64,000 bases of DNA from Bacteroides sp. 519 (GCF_010500955.1 NZ_QVMJ01000009.1:1-64000); one strand, 5' to 3'. Shown: positions 7,682 through 17,022, numbered from the stretch's first letter. Translations and numbers: made by a program. The notes: generated by a model from the letters alone, not told the origin.

Positions 7682-9898
7682 ATGAGAAAGAAAGTATTAT
7701 CAACAGCATATTTACTGATTGTTTTTTCATTGGTCTGCAAAGCGCAGGTGCATGGTTTTGTAAAAGATGGTGAGGGTACACCTCTGCCGGGTGCAAATCT
7801 TATCTGGATGAATACCGGTTCTGGTGTAACCAGTAATGAAAAGGGGGCTTTCTCTTTAGATAAACCCCGGAACTCCGGTCCACTCGTTGTTAGCTTTATT
7901 GGATATGATAATGATACTATAACCGTTGCGGATAAAGATGCTTTTCTGGAAATAATCTTAGGCGAAGGATTGGAACTGTCGGAAGTAAGTGTAACTGCCC
8001 GCCGATTGGGTATTATGAAGTTACGAAGCAGCGTTATGAACGAAGATATGATAACCAGTGCCGAATTAAGCAGGGCTGCCTGTTGCAATCTGGGTGAAAG
8101 CTTTGTAACGAATCCATCGGTAGATGTAAGCTATTCGGATGCAGCAACTGGTGCCAAACAAATTAAGCTACTTGGACTTTCGGGTACGTATGTTCAGATG
8201 CTTACCGAAAACATTCCTAATTACCGAGGGGCGGCTTCGCCCTATTCACTGGGATATGTACCTGGCCCCTGGATGCAAAGCATACAGGTATCTAAAGGAA
8301 CTTCGTCTGTAAAGAACGGATACGAAGCTATTGCCGGACAAATAAATGTAGAATATAAGAAACCTCAAACAGCCGATGTAGTTTCGGCCAATCTGTTTGC
8401 ATCTTCTACCAATCGTTTTGAAGCAAATGCTGATGCTTCTTTACGTTTATCTCCCCGTTGGAGCACAATGTTACTTGCTCATTATGAAAATGAGACGAAA
8501 GCACACGATTCTAACAATGATGGTTTTGCTGATATTCCACAGGTGGAACAAGGAAGTATCTGGAACCGATGGGCATATATGGGCGATAATTATGTGTTTC
8601 AGGCAGGTATAAAAGCGTTAATCGAAGAAAGAAGGAGCGGTCAGGTTGATCATAAAGGCATGATGAGCAATAACCCTTATCTGATAAATATAAATACCAA
8701 CAGGTACGAAGCATTCACCAAAAATGCCTATATCTTTAATAAGGAAAAAAATACTAATCTGGCTCTTATTCTTTCCGGAACATTTCATGATCAGGATGCT
8801 GGTTATGGAAATAAGTTATATGAGGTTGAGGAAACAAATGTATATGCTTCGTTACTCTTCGAAACAGAACTTTCAAAACGTCATAGTTTATCCACAGGTC
8901 TCAGCTATAATTATGATGGTTTTAATCAGGAATATCGACTGGGCAATAATTTGGATATGCCTGTGAAGAATAAACCCAATGAATCAGTAACAGGGGCTTA
9001 TGCACAATATACTTTTAATTATCAGAATAAGCTTATCTTGATGGCCGGATTACGTGGAGATTATAGTGATGAGTATGATTTCTTTGTTACTCCCCGGGCT
9101 CATATTAAGTACAATCCTAATGAGTTTATAAATTTCCGCTTGTCGGCAGGTAAGGGGTATAGAACAAATCATATTCTGGCCGAAAACAATTATCTGATGG
9201 CTAGCAGCCGGTCCATAAAAATTACGGATAAACCTGTTCAGGAAGAGGCATGGAACTACGGGGCCAGTGTTGCCACTTATCTTACTATATTCGATAAAAC
9301 ATTGAATCTCAATGCTGAATACTTCTATACAGATTTCAAAAAGCAGATTGTAGTTGATATGGACACCAATCCGTATGAAGTTTCGTTCGTTAATCTGGAT
9401 GGTAAATCTTATTCGCATGTTTTTCAGGTTGAAGCATCTTATCCTTTCTTCGACGGTTTTTCTTTAACAGCCGCCTACAGACTTAGTAACGTAAAATCGA
9501 CCTATAATGGCAAACTTCTTGAAAAACCTCTAACAAGTAAGTATAAAGGATTACTAACAGCCTCTTATCAAACTCCGTTGGGATTGTGGCAGTTCGATGC
9601 TACTTTACAATTAAATGGTGGTGGAAGAATGCCAAATCCTTATTTATTAGATGACGGAACTGCTTCATGGAAGGAACGTTACGGATCCTTCGAACAGGTT
9701 AGCGCTCAGGTTACCCGTTATTTCCGCCGGGGCTCTGTGTATGTAGGCGGAGAGAATCTAACTAACTTCAAACAAAAGAATCCCATTATCAGTGCTTCTG
9801 ATCCTTGGGGAAAGAATTTTGATTCAACTATGATTTGGGGACCCATGCATGGGACTAAATTTTATATTGGGGTAAGGTTTAATCTGGAAAGGGATTAA
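7682..9898 (+). CDS. TonB-dependent outer-membrane receptor
   Basis: 738 residues. Signal peptide (about 1-21, ending CKAQ), a carboxypeptidase-like regulatory domain (HGFVKDGEGTPLPGANLIWMNT, about 24-100), a plug domain (about 115-220, with NVEYKKPQ at its end), and a 22-strand beta barrel ending in a typical aromatic-rich strand (KFYIGVRFNLERD). It imports a ligand across the outer membrane using TonB energy. The plug carries a CC pair in RAACCNLGESF, a motif I associate with receptors located near copper genes. It is convergent with the AAA gene (9-bp gap), beyond which copA lies. A copper-related role is only an inference. Confidence 0.9.
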   Translation: MRKKVLSTAYLLIVFSLVCKAQVHGFVKDGEGTPLPGANLIWMNTGSGVTSNEKGAFSLDKPRNSGPLVVSFIGYDNDTITVADKDAFLEIILGEGLELSEVSVTARRLGIMKLRSSVMNEDMITSAELSRAACCNLGESFVTNPSVDVSYSDAATGAKQIKLLGLSGTYVQMLTENIPNYRGAASPYSLGYVPGPWMQSIQVSKGTSSVKNGYEAIAGQINVEYKKPQTADVVSANLFASSTNRFEANADASLRLSPRWSTMLLAHYENETKAHDSNNDGFADIPQVEQGSIWNRWAYMGDNYVFQAGIKALIEERRSGQVDHKGMMSNNPYLININTNRYEAFTKNAYIFNKEKNTNLALILSGTFHDQDAGYGNKLYEVEETNVYASLLFETELSKRHSLSTGLSYNYDGFNQEYRLGNNLDMPVKNKPNESVTGAYAQYTFNYQNKLILMAGLRGDYSDEYDFFVTPRAHIKYNPNEFINFRLSAGKGYRTNHILAENNYLMASSRSIKITDKPVQEEAWNYGASVATYLTIFDKTLNLNAEYFYTDFKKQIVVDMDTNPYEVSFVNLDGKSYSHVFQVEASYPFFDGFSLTAAYRLSNVKSTYNGKLLEKPLTSKYKGLLTASYQTPLGLWQFDATLQLNGGGRMPNPYLLDDGTASWKERYGSFEQVSAQVTRYFRRGSVYVGGENLTNFKQKNPIISASDPWGKNFDSTMIWGPMHGTKFYIGVRFNLERD

Positions 9899-9907
9899 TG
9901 AATAGTA

Positions 9908-11464
9908 CTATTCAACTATATATTCATTAATATTTCTTTTTTCTGTGCTAAAATCTACTCCAATCTTAACCACCTGGCGGTTATCTACAATATAGGGAAT
10001 TAAGTATCCTTTTTCATTAATTTGTTCAATAGCCTGCCGGGCTGTTCCGTTCAGTTTAAATTCGAACACATAAATATGTTCTTTGGTTTTTACCACAGCA
10101 TCGGCTCGTCCGCGAGCACTACGTACTTCGGCATCAATGAATTGTCCCATTAGCTTGAAGATCAAGTAAAATACTACCTGATAATGACGTTCGGTACGTT
10201 CGTTGAGTTCATAGGGGAAGTCTGCAAAAAATGCTTGAAGCCGATGCATGAACGATGGAACGTCGCCACTACGTAGCTCTTTTACAAAATGCATAATATG
10301 GAAACCGGTTTCATTATCAGTAACCGGGGTGTAAAACGGTATCAGGAAATTCAAAAAGCCATACCGCACTTCATCGTTTGGGAATCGGAGTGTGTATATT
10401 TTAAAGCTTTTATCATAATTTTTAATTGTGAGATAACCGCTTTGATAAATCATAGGTAGCGGATTATTTGCTTCAGCTCGATATTCGGAGAATCCGGTTA
10501 TGCCCACTTCAACACCATCTATCAGGGTGCGTAGATCGTAATTGCTCTCTTTTAACAAATCAACCAGATAGGTTGGGGTTCCGGTTTGAAACCAGAAGTG
10601 TTCAAAACTGCGCGACTTCAATGCGTTAAGCACACTGAAAGGATTGAACATGCCAGGCCCCTTGTAGTGAAAATGATACCCATCGTATTGCCGGGTCATC
10701 GTATCAATGGTTTCTTGCAATGACAGTTCATTACTTGTGGCCATAACTTCCAGTTCGGGCATAAAAGTAGCAGTCAGTTCATCTGAGGTTATGCCACAAA
10801 TGGCAGCATAATCTTCCCACATGCTAATATCTTGCAATTGATTTAAATCACTAAATACACTAACATGTGCAAATTTGGTAACTCCGGTGAGAAATACAAA
10901 CTTCAGATAGCGGTCGGAACTTTTCAGAACTCCATAAAAAGCTTTCAGCGTTTTTCGTAACTCGTCAGAGAGTGATTCGTTCAGTATGGTTTGTAGTAAT
11001 GGTTTGTCGTATTCATCAATCAATACAACTACCTGAGTATTAGTTTGTTCAGCGGCACGGCGAATAATACCAGCAAAACGGGTAGATAACGAATCTTCAC
11101 CTTCCGAACCGTATTGTTTTTCCCATTGTACCAAATAGCTTTCCAAGATAGTATTTAAACGCTCAACCGAATCATACTTTTCAGCATTTAAATCCAAATG
11201 TAATACGGGATACTTTTTCCATTCTTTTTCTAATTTGGAAATAGCCAATCCCTCGAAAAGGTCCTTTTTTCCTTCAAAATAAGCTTCGAATGTGGAAATA
11301 AGTAAACTTTTACCAAACCTACGAGGGCGGCTCAGGAAGTACGGTTTACCACCATTGGCAATTTCCCATACAAGTGCGGTTTTATCTACATAAAGATAAT
11401 CACCAGTACGTATATCTTCAAAACTTTGTATTCCAATAGGTAATTTCCGGTTGATAGTATTCAT
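9908..11464 (-). CDS. AAA-ATPase-like / PD-(D/E)XK nuclease-like protein, copy 1
   Basis: 518 residues starting MNTINRKLPIGIQSFEDIR. The N-terminal AAA-ATPase-like domain has YVDKTALVWEI, the Walker A-type PRRFGKSLL (about residues 48-56) and Walker B-type VVVLIDEYDKPLL (about 145). The C-terminal DUF1703 region carries a PD-(D/E)XK pattern: GRADAVV and VFEFKLNG (about residues 450-475). These proteins are very common in Bacteroidales, often in many copies per genome. Their role is not established; defence or mobile-element functions have been suggested. A second family member is at 48033. It lies between the TonB receptor and copA and may be an insertion there. Confidence 0.85.
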   Translation of the reverse strand: MNTINRKLPIGIQSFEDIRTGDYLYVDKTALVWEIANGGKPYFLSRPRRFGKSLLISTFEAYFEGKKDLFEGLAISKLEKEWKKYPVLHLDLNAEKYDSVERLNTILESYLVQWEKQYGSEGEDSLSTRFAGIIRRAAEQTNTQVVVLIDEYDKPLLQTILNESLSDELRKTLKAFYGVLKSSDRYLKFVFLTGVTKFAHVSVFSDLNQLQDISMWEDYAAICGITSDELTATFMPELEVMATSNELSLQETIDTMTRQYDGYHFHYKGPGMFNPFSVLNALKSRSFEHFWFQTGTPTYLVDLLKESNYDLRTLIDGVEVGITGFSEYRAEANNPLPMIYQSGYLTIKNYDKSFKIYTLRFPNDEVRYGFLNFLIPFYTPVTDNETGFHIMHFVKELRSGDVPSFMHRLQAFFADFPYELNERTERHYQVVFYLIFKLMGQFIDAEVRSARGRADAVVKTKEHIYVFEFKLNGTARQAIEQINEKGYLIPYIVDNRQVVKIGVDFSTEKRNINEYIVE

Positions 11465-11528
11465 AATACATTGCATTTAAATACAAATGTAATTGAAAAA
11501 GAAGAATTAAACAAACCTATTATTCTTA

Positions 11529-11570
11529 ATTCAAGAATGGAAGGAGTTAATTGGAGTTATAGAAGTTAAA
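11529..11570. repeat. dispersed hairpin element, short copy at the copA stop
   Basis: ATTCAAGAATGGAAGGAGTTA followed by TTGGAGTTATAG, matching the left half of the elements at 7588 and 52423. The copA stop codon (11547-11549) and its last residues are inside this repeat. Confidence 0.7.
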
Positions 11571-13769
11571 GCTTTTTAGTCGCAAACTATTTGTTACCAC
11601 ACTTACACTGCTAAGCGCCATGGCAGCTCCGGCAATCATTGGATTTAAAAGGAAACCATTTATGGGATAAAGGATTCCGGCAGCTAGCGGTACACCAATT
11701 AAATTATAAATAAACGCCCAGAAAAGATTTTGTTTAATTGTTTTAACTGTGAGTTTAGATAAATGAATAGCCTCCGGTATCTTGGTAAGATCGGAAGATA
11801 TGATTGTCATTTTTGCCACATCCATAGCAATATCACTTCCTTTTCCCATGGCTATACTTAAATCTGCCTGAGCCAGAGCTGCGCTATCATTTATACCATC
11901 GCCAACCATAGCAACGGTTTTACCGTTCTTTTGAAGTTCTTTCACAAAATCGGCTTTTTCATTAGGAAGTACCTCAGCCTTATAATGTTTGATACCAGCT
12001 TTGGTTGCTATTTCCCGTGCGGTTGCTTCGTTATCACCAGTAAGCATATAGACATTTATGCCCGATGCCTGTAAATTGGTAATTGCTTTTATGGATGTTT
12101 CTTTAATAGAATCTATTATACCAGCCACAGCAAGAGCTTTCGAACTATCAGCAAACCATATTACGGTTTTTTGTTCACCAGACAAACGTTTGGATGCTAT
12201 GCGTAAACTATTATCAATCGTGATGTTCTGTTCTTCAAGCAGTTTGCTGTTTCCTGCATAGTAATCAATCCCATTGTACTGTCCTTTTATTCCTTTTCCG
12301 GTTATGCTTTTGAAGTTGTTTATTGAAACCGGAGAAACACTACTAAAATAATTTACTACAGCATCGGCTAGCGGGTGTTCCGATAACTTTTCCAGACTTA
12401 AAAATACTTCTTTATCATATTCCTTATTTCCCAGCCACACCATATCCAACACTAATGGCTTGCCTTCGGTTATGGTTCCAGTCTTGTCGAGTACTATGGT
12501 ATCCACCTTTCTGGCGGTTTCAAGGCTTTCCGCATCTTTTATCAGAATACCTTTTTCGGCTCCTTTGCCAATACCTACCATAATAGCAGTGGGGGTTGCC
12601 AAACCAAGTGCACATGGACAGGCAATAACCAACACAGTAACCATGGCTAGCAGTCCGTGGGTAAATCCGGATACAGGATCTAACAACAACCATATTATAA
12701 ATGATAAAACAGCTATCCCAATGATTACCGGAACAAATATGGCAGCAATTTTATCAACCAGCTTTTGTACAGGCGCTTTACTTCCCTGTGCATCCTGAAC
12801 CATACGGATGATATGTGCCAACATTGTTTCGGCTCCAATTTTTTCGGCTTTAAAAAGAAAACTGCCTTTCTGATTGATGGTACCGGCATATACTTTTGTA
12901 TTCTTTTCTTTCAGTACAGGTACAGGTTCACCACTAAGCATACTTTCGTCTACATAAGAAGTTCCTTCAATAACCGAACCGTCGACTGCAATTTTTTCGC
13001 CTGGCTTCACAACAATTATGTCATCTATCTTTATTTCGCTGATGGAAACTTCCTGCTGTTCTCCTTTCTCATTCATAATAGTTACACTTTGAGGTTGAAG
13101 TCCCATTAGCTTTTTTATTGCCGACGACGTATTTCCTTTGGCTTTCTCCTCAAGCAATCGGCCTAAGAGGATAAATGCAATTATTACACTCGCTGCCTCA
13201 AAATAAACATGTGGATGAATGCCTTTAGATAACCAGAATTGCGGAAACAGCATATTGAAAAGACTGAATATGTATGCTATTCCAGTACTGAGTGCAACCA
13301 GAGTGTCCATGTTTGCTGAACGATGCTTCAGTTGTTTCCATGCATTAATGAAGAAGTCTCTTCCCAGCCAGAAAACCACCGGGGTAGATAGTATCCACAT
13401 AATTGGGTTTGCATACGGCATATCCATGAATAGCATCCCAATAATAACAATGGGTACGGAAAAGATGATTGCCCATAGAGTCCGTTTCTTCAATTGATTA
13501 TATTTTTCCGAATGTACTTCATCTACTTCATCAGCGTCAATGTTATCTATAATAAGATTATAACCGGCATCTTGTATTACTTTCTTTAAAATTTCGGGTG
13601 AAGTTTTAGTTGGATTGTATTCAACAGATGTAGTAGCCGCCGCATAATTAACAGATGCTTCCAGTACACCTTCTTGCTTGTTCAAGGTTTTATCTATCTT
13701 ACTGGCACATGCAGCACAACCCATATCCAATACAGGAAAAACTCTTTTTATTGTTCTATCTTTAGCCAT
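11547..13769 (-). CDS. copA: copper-translocating P1B-type ATPase
   Basis: 740 residues from MAKDRTIKRVFPV; upstream codons in the longer frame lack homology. Exports Cu(I) across the inner membrane using ATP. One N-terminal heavy-metal domain with CAAC (C18-C21), an eight-helix P1B membrane domain, TGE-type actuator (SMLSGEPVPV about 277), the intramembrane copper site CPC at 384-386, the phosphorylated DKTGT Asp428, HP motif (SEHPLADA) and GDGINDSAAL hinge. The copper-type CPC plus the one-HMA layout support CopA. The last residues (YNSN) and stop come from a dispersed repeat. Downstream of the AraC/CxxC gene on the same strand, which is its likely regulator. Confidence 0.95.
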   Translation of the reverse strand: MAKDRTIKRVFPVLDMGCAACASKIDKTLNKQEGVLEASVNYAAATTSVEYNPTKTSPEILKKVIQDAGYNLIIDNIDADEVDEVHSEKYNQLKKRTLWAIIFSVPIVIIGMLFMDMPYANPIMWILSTPVVFWLGRDFFINAWKQLKHRSANMDTLVALSTGIAYIFSLFNMLFPQFWLSKGIHPHVYFEAASVIIAFILLGRLLEEKAKGNTSSAIKKLMGLQPQSVTIMNEKGEQQEVSISEIKIDDIIVVKPGEKIAVDGSVIEGTSYVDESMLSGEPVPVLKEKNTKVYAGTINQKGSFLFKAEKIGAETMLAHIIRMVQDAQGSKAPVQKLVDKIAAIFVPVIIGIAVLSFIIWLLLDPVSGFTHGLLAMVTVLVIACPCALGLATPTAIMVGIGKGAEKGILIKDAESLETARKVDTIVLDKTGTITEGKPLVLDMVWLGNKEYDKEVFLSLEKLSEHPLADAVVNYFSSVSPVSINNFKSITGKGIKGQYNGIDYYAGNSKLLEEQNITIDNSLRIASKRLSGEQKTVIWFADSSKALAVAGIIDSIKETSIKAITNLQASGINVYMLTGDNEATAREIATKAGIKHYKAEVLPNEKADFVKELQKNGKTVAMVGDGINDSAALAQADLSIAMGKGSDIAMDVAKMTIISSDLTKIPEAIHLSKLTVKTIKQNLFWAFIYNLIGVPLAAGILYPINGFLLNPMIAGAAMALSSVSVVTNSLRLKSFNFYNSN

Positions 13770-13879
13770 ATTATGTACAATTAGTTTGTATTGCAAAGAA
13801 CGGTACAAAAGCACCTTTTTGCATTACATAATTATGGATTTGTTTTATAGAATTTCTGAGAGTTTTGTATCATGCTTGT

Positions 13880-14013
13880 GGTACAAAAGTGCCACGCTTG
13901 TGATACAAAAGTATCTTAGTAGTGATACTTTTGTACCACGCTGGTTGGTACTTTTTTCTCATGCTTAAAATAATGGTGATACTTTTTTCTCAGCCTTAAA
14001 AAAGTGGTGGTAC
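13880..14013. repeat. array of GRTAC words upstream of copA
   Basis: GRTAC words start at 13880, 13902, 13924, 13947, 13978 and 14009, that is spacings of 22, 22, 23, 31 and 31 bp, each followed by A- or T-tracts (CAAAAG or CTTTTTT). 13902-13915 and 13924-13937 form a 13/14 inverted repeat around TTAGTAGT. It occupies the 288-bp gap between the AraC gene and copA. Confidence 0.75.
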
Positions 14014-14057
14014 TGTAATTTGTTGATTATTAGATGTGTTGTTAGTGCGCATAACAT

Positions 14058-14630
14058 CTATACCTGATCCAGTGGTTTCCGTTTATTCTCTTTTACTTTC
14101 TTAAAATGACTGGGAGTAAGCCCGGTTACCTTTTTAAATTGTGTACTGAGGTGGGCGGTACTTGAATAATTCAATAAATCAGCAATTTCACTTAGTGAGA
14201 GTTCATCATATACAAGAAGCTCTTTTACCCGTTCTGTTTTTTGAGCAATGAAATATTTTTCGATTGTTGTATTCTCAATCTCGGAGAAAAGATTACTGAT
14301 ATAACTATAATCATGATGAACTTTTGCAGCTAAATAATCAGACAGGTTTACTTTAAGGTCACCATTTTTTGTATATATCAGTTCAATAATAGCATTCTTT
14401 ACTTGTTCTATAATGCGTATCCGTTTATCGTCGATAAGTTCAAAGCCAAGTGGGTTCAGTGCGCTTTTAATACTTTCTCGTTGGTGTGCAGTTAGTGGTG
14501 TTGCTGTTTCAACGATACCAAGTTCTACCTGTATAGGTTCAATACCTAGTTTTTTGAACTCTTCACGAACAACCATAATACACCTGTTGCATACCATGTT
14601 TTTTATATATAATTTATTCTTTTGTTCCAT
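14058..14630 (-). CDS. AraC-family regulator with N-terminal metal-type CxxC segment
   Basis: 190 residues. The first about 70 residues resemble a heavy-metal-associated fold: LYIKNMVCNRC (C14, C17) then VELGIVETATPLTAHQRESIKSAL and GFELIDDKR, like the beta-alpha-beta pattern of copper chaperones. The C-terminal about 100 residues are an AraC double helix-turn-helix (LSLSEIADLLNYSSTAHLSTQFKKVTGLTPSHFKK). I chose the Met at 14630, four bases after the upstream stop; a Met at 14642 overlapping that stop is also possible. It sits directly upstream of copA, so a copper-responsive activator of copA is the natural reading, though not shown. Confidence 0.85.
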   Translation of the reverse strand: MEQKNKLYIKNMVCNRCIMVVREEFKKLGIEPIQVELGIVETATPLTAHQRESIKSALNPLGFELIDDKRIRIIEQVKNAIIELIYTKNGDLKVNLSDYLAAKVHHDYSYISNLFSEIENTTIEKYFIAQKTERVKELLVYDELSLSEIADLLNYSSTAHLSTQFKKVTGLTPSHFKKVKENKRKPLDQV

Positions 14631-14634
14631 TGGC

Positions 14635-15630
14635 TTATTCATCCGCAGGGTAAACAACATCCAGTTGCTTTCGTATTTCGTCGATAATTTCTATGGTAAT
14701 AAGAGAGTGTTCGTGGCTGTTTATTTCAGATTCTGTTTTTCCTTGTTCAACTAACGAAATAAATTCGGCCACTTCATAATAATATTCATGAATTGCATCC
14801 GGGGCAGATATATTTTTGCTGTTTCCGTTTCTATATTTTAATTCTACGTTCTTAATAATATTTATCCGGTCGGCAGTAATGGTTCCCTCTTCTCCTTGTA
14901 TCTCTGTAGGAAGTGTAGAATCTGCTATCTTTGAATACATAACGGTGGCATTCATTCCTTCGTATTCAAAGTTTATCCCTCCTTGTCCGTCTACTCCTGT
15001 AGATAATTTGAGGCCTGTAGCCAACACTTTTTTAGGCCGTCCGAATAATACAACCATTGGATATATGGTGTATATACCAATATCTGCAACTGCACCGTTA
15101 GAAAGTTCGGGTTTGAAAGCATTCAACACCTCTCCGGCTTTCAAACTATCGTATCTCGAAGAATACTGGCAATAACACGAAAAGTAGCGACGGATTGTAC
15201 CTAATTCCTTTATGTTGTTTCTGATAGCCAAGAAGTTAGGTGTAAGGGTTGGTTTCATTGCCTCCATTAAAACAACCTTGTTAGCTTTGGCTGCTTCCAG
15301 CATTTTTCGTACTTCTTTTGCATTTGATGCCAGAGGCTTCTCGCAAAGTACATGTTTACCATGATTCATGAACAATATGCTTTGTGGTGCATGAAAAGCA
15401 TTAGGCGAGGCAATGTAAACTGCATCAATCAGTGGACTGGAAGCCATAGCTTCGAGCGAAGTAAATGTATGAGGTATTGAATGTTTTTGTGCAAATATAT
15501 CGGCTCGTTCCTGTGTTCTGGAATAAACGGCCACCAATTCGAAACGCGAATCGAAGTGCGCACCTTCAATTACTTTATCTGTAATAAAGTTGGTACCAAT
15601 AATACCGAATTTAAGTTTAAAAGGATTCAT
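14635..15630 (-). CDS. Gfo/Idh/MocA-family NAD(P)-dependent oxidoreductase
   Basis: 331 residues. N-terminal Rossmann fold (KFGIIGTNFITDKVIEGA, about 6-23), AVYSRTQERADIFA, DAVYIASPNAFHAPQ, and the hallmark HVLCEKPLASNAKEV (about residues 93-107) with the catalytic Lys of EKP. The C-terminal half is the usual alpha/beta sugar-binding domain. Members oxidise or reduce sugars and related polyols; the substrate here cannot be told. Its stop overlaps or abuts the AraC regulator gene, yet a link with copper is not obvious. Divergent from menF across a 7-bp-word inverted repeat. Confidence 0.9.
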   Translation of the reverse strand: MNPFKLKFGIIGTNFITDKVIEGAHFDSRFELVAVYSRTQERADIFAQKHSIPHTFTSLEAMASSPLIDAVYIASPNAFHAPQSILFMNHGKHVLCEKPLASNAKEVRKMLEAAKANKVVLMEAMKPTLTPNFLAIRNNIKELGTIRRYFSCYCQYSSRYDSLKAGEVLNAFKPELSNGAVADIGIYTIYPMVVLFGRPKKVLATGLKLSTGVDGQGGINFEYEGMNATVMYSKIADSTLPTEIQGEEGTITADRINIIKNVELKYRNGNSKNISAPDAIHEYYYEVAEFISLVEQGKTESEINSHEHSLITIEIIDEIRKQLDVVYPADE

Positions 15631-15631
15631 G

Positions 15632-15773
15632 GTTTTGAGTTTTGAGTAATGAGTTTTGAGTAATGAGTAGTGAGTAATGAGTTATGAGTTATGAGTAGTG
15701 AGAACGATGCCGCATGGCAACTCATAACTCACTACTCAAAACTCATTACTCAAAACTCAAAACTCAAAACTTG
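15632..15773. repeat. 7-bp-word inverted repeat (GAGTNNT / ANNACTC), copy 1
   Basis: Nine or more 7-bp words of the type GAGTTTT, GAGTAAT, GAGTAGT, GAGTTAT on the left face complementary words CTCATAA, CTCACTA, CTCAAAA, CTCATTA on the right. The centre is AACGATGCCGCATGGCAA. The same centre recurs at 16941-16964. It fills the divergent gap between the oxidoreductase gene and menF. Confidence 0.9.
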
Positions 15774-15804
15774 AATTCCATGCGAAGATAAGAAAATGAT
15801 TTTT

Positions 15805-15812
15805 TACCTTTG
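15805..15812 (+). promoter_or_regulatory. Bacteroides-type -7 box for the menaquinone operon
   Basis: TACCTTTG followed by C, matching TAnnTTTG, 38 bp before the menF start. No good -33 box upstream, where the repeat lies. Confidence 0.55.
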
Positions 15813-15850
15813 CAATCCAAATCAGAAAAAGCTGATGTTATAAAGAAAAG

Positions 15851-16921
15851 ATGACTCAAAGCGAATTTACAATATTTTTGGATGATCTGGTCGGTCAAGG
15901 CAAAAGCTTTGCTGTGTATCGTATTCCGGGCGATAACTGTCTGAATTTGATACAACAGGAAGAAGAACCATATACACTGAGTGATTTTGGATCTTTAAAT
16001 AGAAAAAGTGGATTTGTAATAGCCCCTTTTGTTATAACAGAGAAAACTCCTCTTGTATTACTTACAGGGAAAGAACAAAGAATAGAGGTTGCTGATAAAG
16101 AATATTCTTCGGCAACGGTGGTAAATAACACCCATATTATAGAGGAGTTGTACAGGGAAAGATTTAATGTATTTATAACTTCTTTAAATAATGGAGAATT
16201 AGATAAACTTGTGTTGTCGCGAAAAGCAGAGTGTGAGCGGGCACAGAATTTTTCTCCGGGTTCTACATTTCTGAAGGCCTGTCAGTGGTACATTCGTTCC
16301 TATGTTTATTTATGCCATACACCTCAAACCGGAACCTGGTTGGGATGTACACCCGAAATCATCTTATCAGGCGAGGGGCAAAGCTGGCATACGGTGGCTT
16401 TGGCAGGGACGCAACCTTTGCAAAATGGTAACTTACCCGAAGTTTGGGACGAAAAAAATAAAAAAGAACAAGCATTAGTTGCCGGTTATATCAAAGCACA
16501 ACTCAATACTTTAGGGATTACTGTAACAGAAAAAGGCCCTTACACGGTTCGGGCAGCCGAATTAGCACATCTTAAAAGTGATTTTGCTTTCAGTTTGCCT
16601 AATAATGATTATCTTGGCGACTTGTTAACACTTTTGCATCCAACTCCTGCTGTTTGCGGATTACCTAAAGAAAAAGCTTATCGGTTTATTCTGGAAAACG
16701 AAGGTTATAGTCGTCGGTATTATTCGGGATTTATTGGAATGCTTGATTGGGAGAAAGGAAGTAATTTGTATGTAAATCTGCGTTGCATGGAAATACTGAA
16801 AGACAAACTTTGTTTGTATGCCGGTGGTGGATTATTACCTTCTTCAACATTGGAAGAAGAATGGCAGGAAACGGAAGATAAGCTGTTTACGATAAAAAAA
16901 GTAATGAGCAGTGAGTTATGA
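15851..16921 (+). CDS. menF: isochorismate synthase
   Basis: 356 residues. Converts chorismate to isochorismate, the first committed step to menaquinone. The C-terminal chorismate-binding domain shows LDKLVLSRKAE (about 118), TWLGCTPEIIL, VALAGTQPL, HPTPAVCGLPKEKAY and RRYYSGFIGML, all typical of the MenF/EntC group. The N-terminal part is short, as in other Bacteroidetes MenF. It is the first gene of menF-menD-menB-menCE. The final residues (VMSSEL) and the stop are encoded by the 7-bp-word repeat at 16901-17016, so the C-terminus has been captured from repeat DNA. Confidence 0.93.
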   Translation: MTQSEFTIFLDDLVGQGKSFAVYRIPGDNCLNLIQQEEEPYTLSDFGSLNRKSGFVIAPFVITEKTPLVLLTGKEQRIEVADKEYSSATVVNNTHIIEELYRERFNVFITSLNNGELDKLVLSRKAECERAQNFSPGSTFLKACQWYIRSYVYLCHTPQTGTWLGCTPEIILSGEGQSWHTVALAGTQPLQNGNLPEVWDEKNKKEQALVAGYIKAQLNTLGITVTEKGPYTVRAAELAHLKSDFAFSLPNNDYLGDLLTLLHPTPAVCGLPKEKAYRFILENEGYSRRYYSGFIGMLDWEKGSNLYVNLRCMEILKDKLCLYAGGGLLPSSTLEEEWQETEDKLFTIKKVMSSEL

Positions 16922-17016
16922 GTTTTGAGTAATGAGTTTTGAGAACGATGCCGCATGGCAACTCATTACTCATAACTCACAACTCACAACTCACTACTCA
17001 CAACTCAAAACTCAAA
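16901..17016. repeat. 7-bp-word inverted repeat, copy 2
   Basis: Same words and same centre (AACGATGCCGCATGGCAA) as 15632-15773. It lies between menF and menD within the operon and overlaps the menF 3' end. Confidence 0.9.
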
Positions 17017-17022
17017 AAAAAT

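Noticed and set aside
16939..17022. Longer menD start giving 28 extra residues
   Set aside because: These codons lie in a 7-bp-word repeat and read as low-complexity; MenD homologues begin near MYSDKKN.
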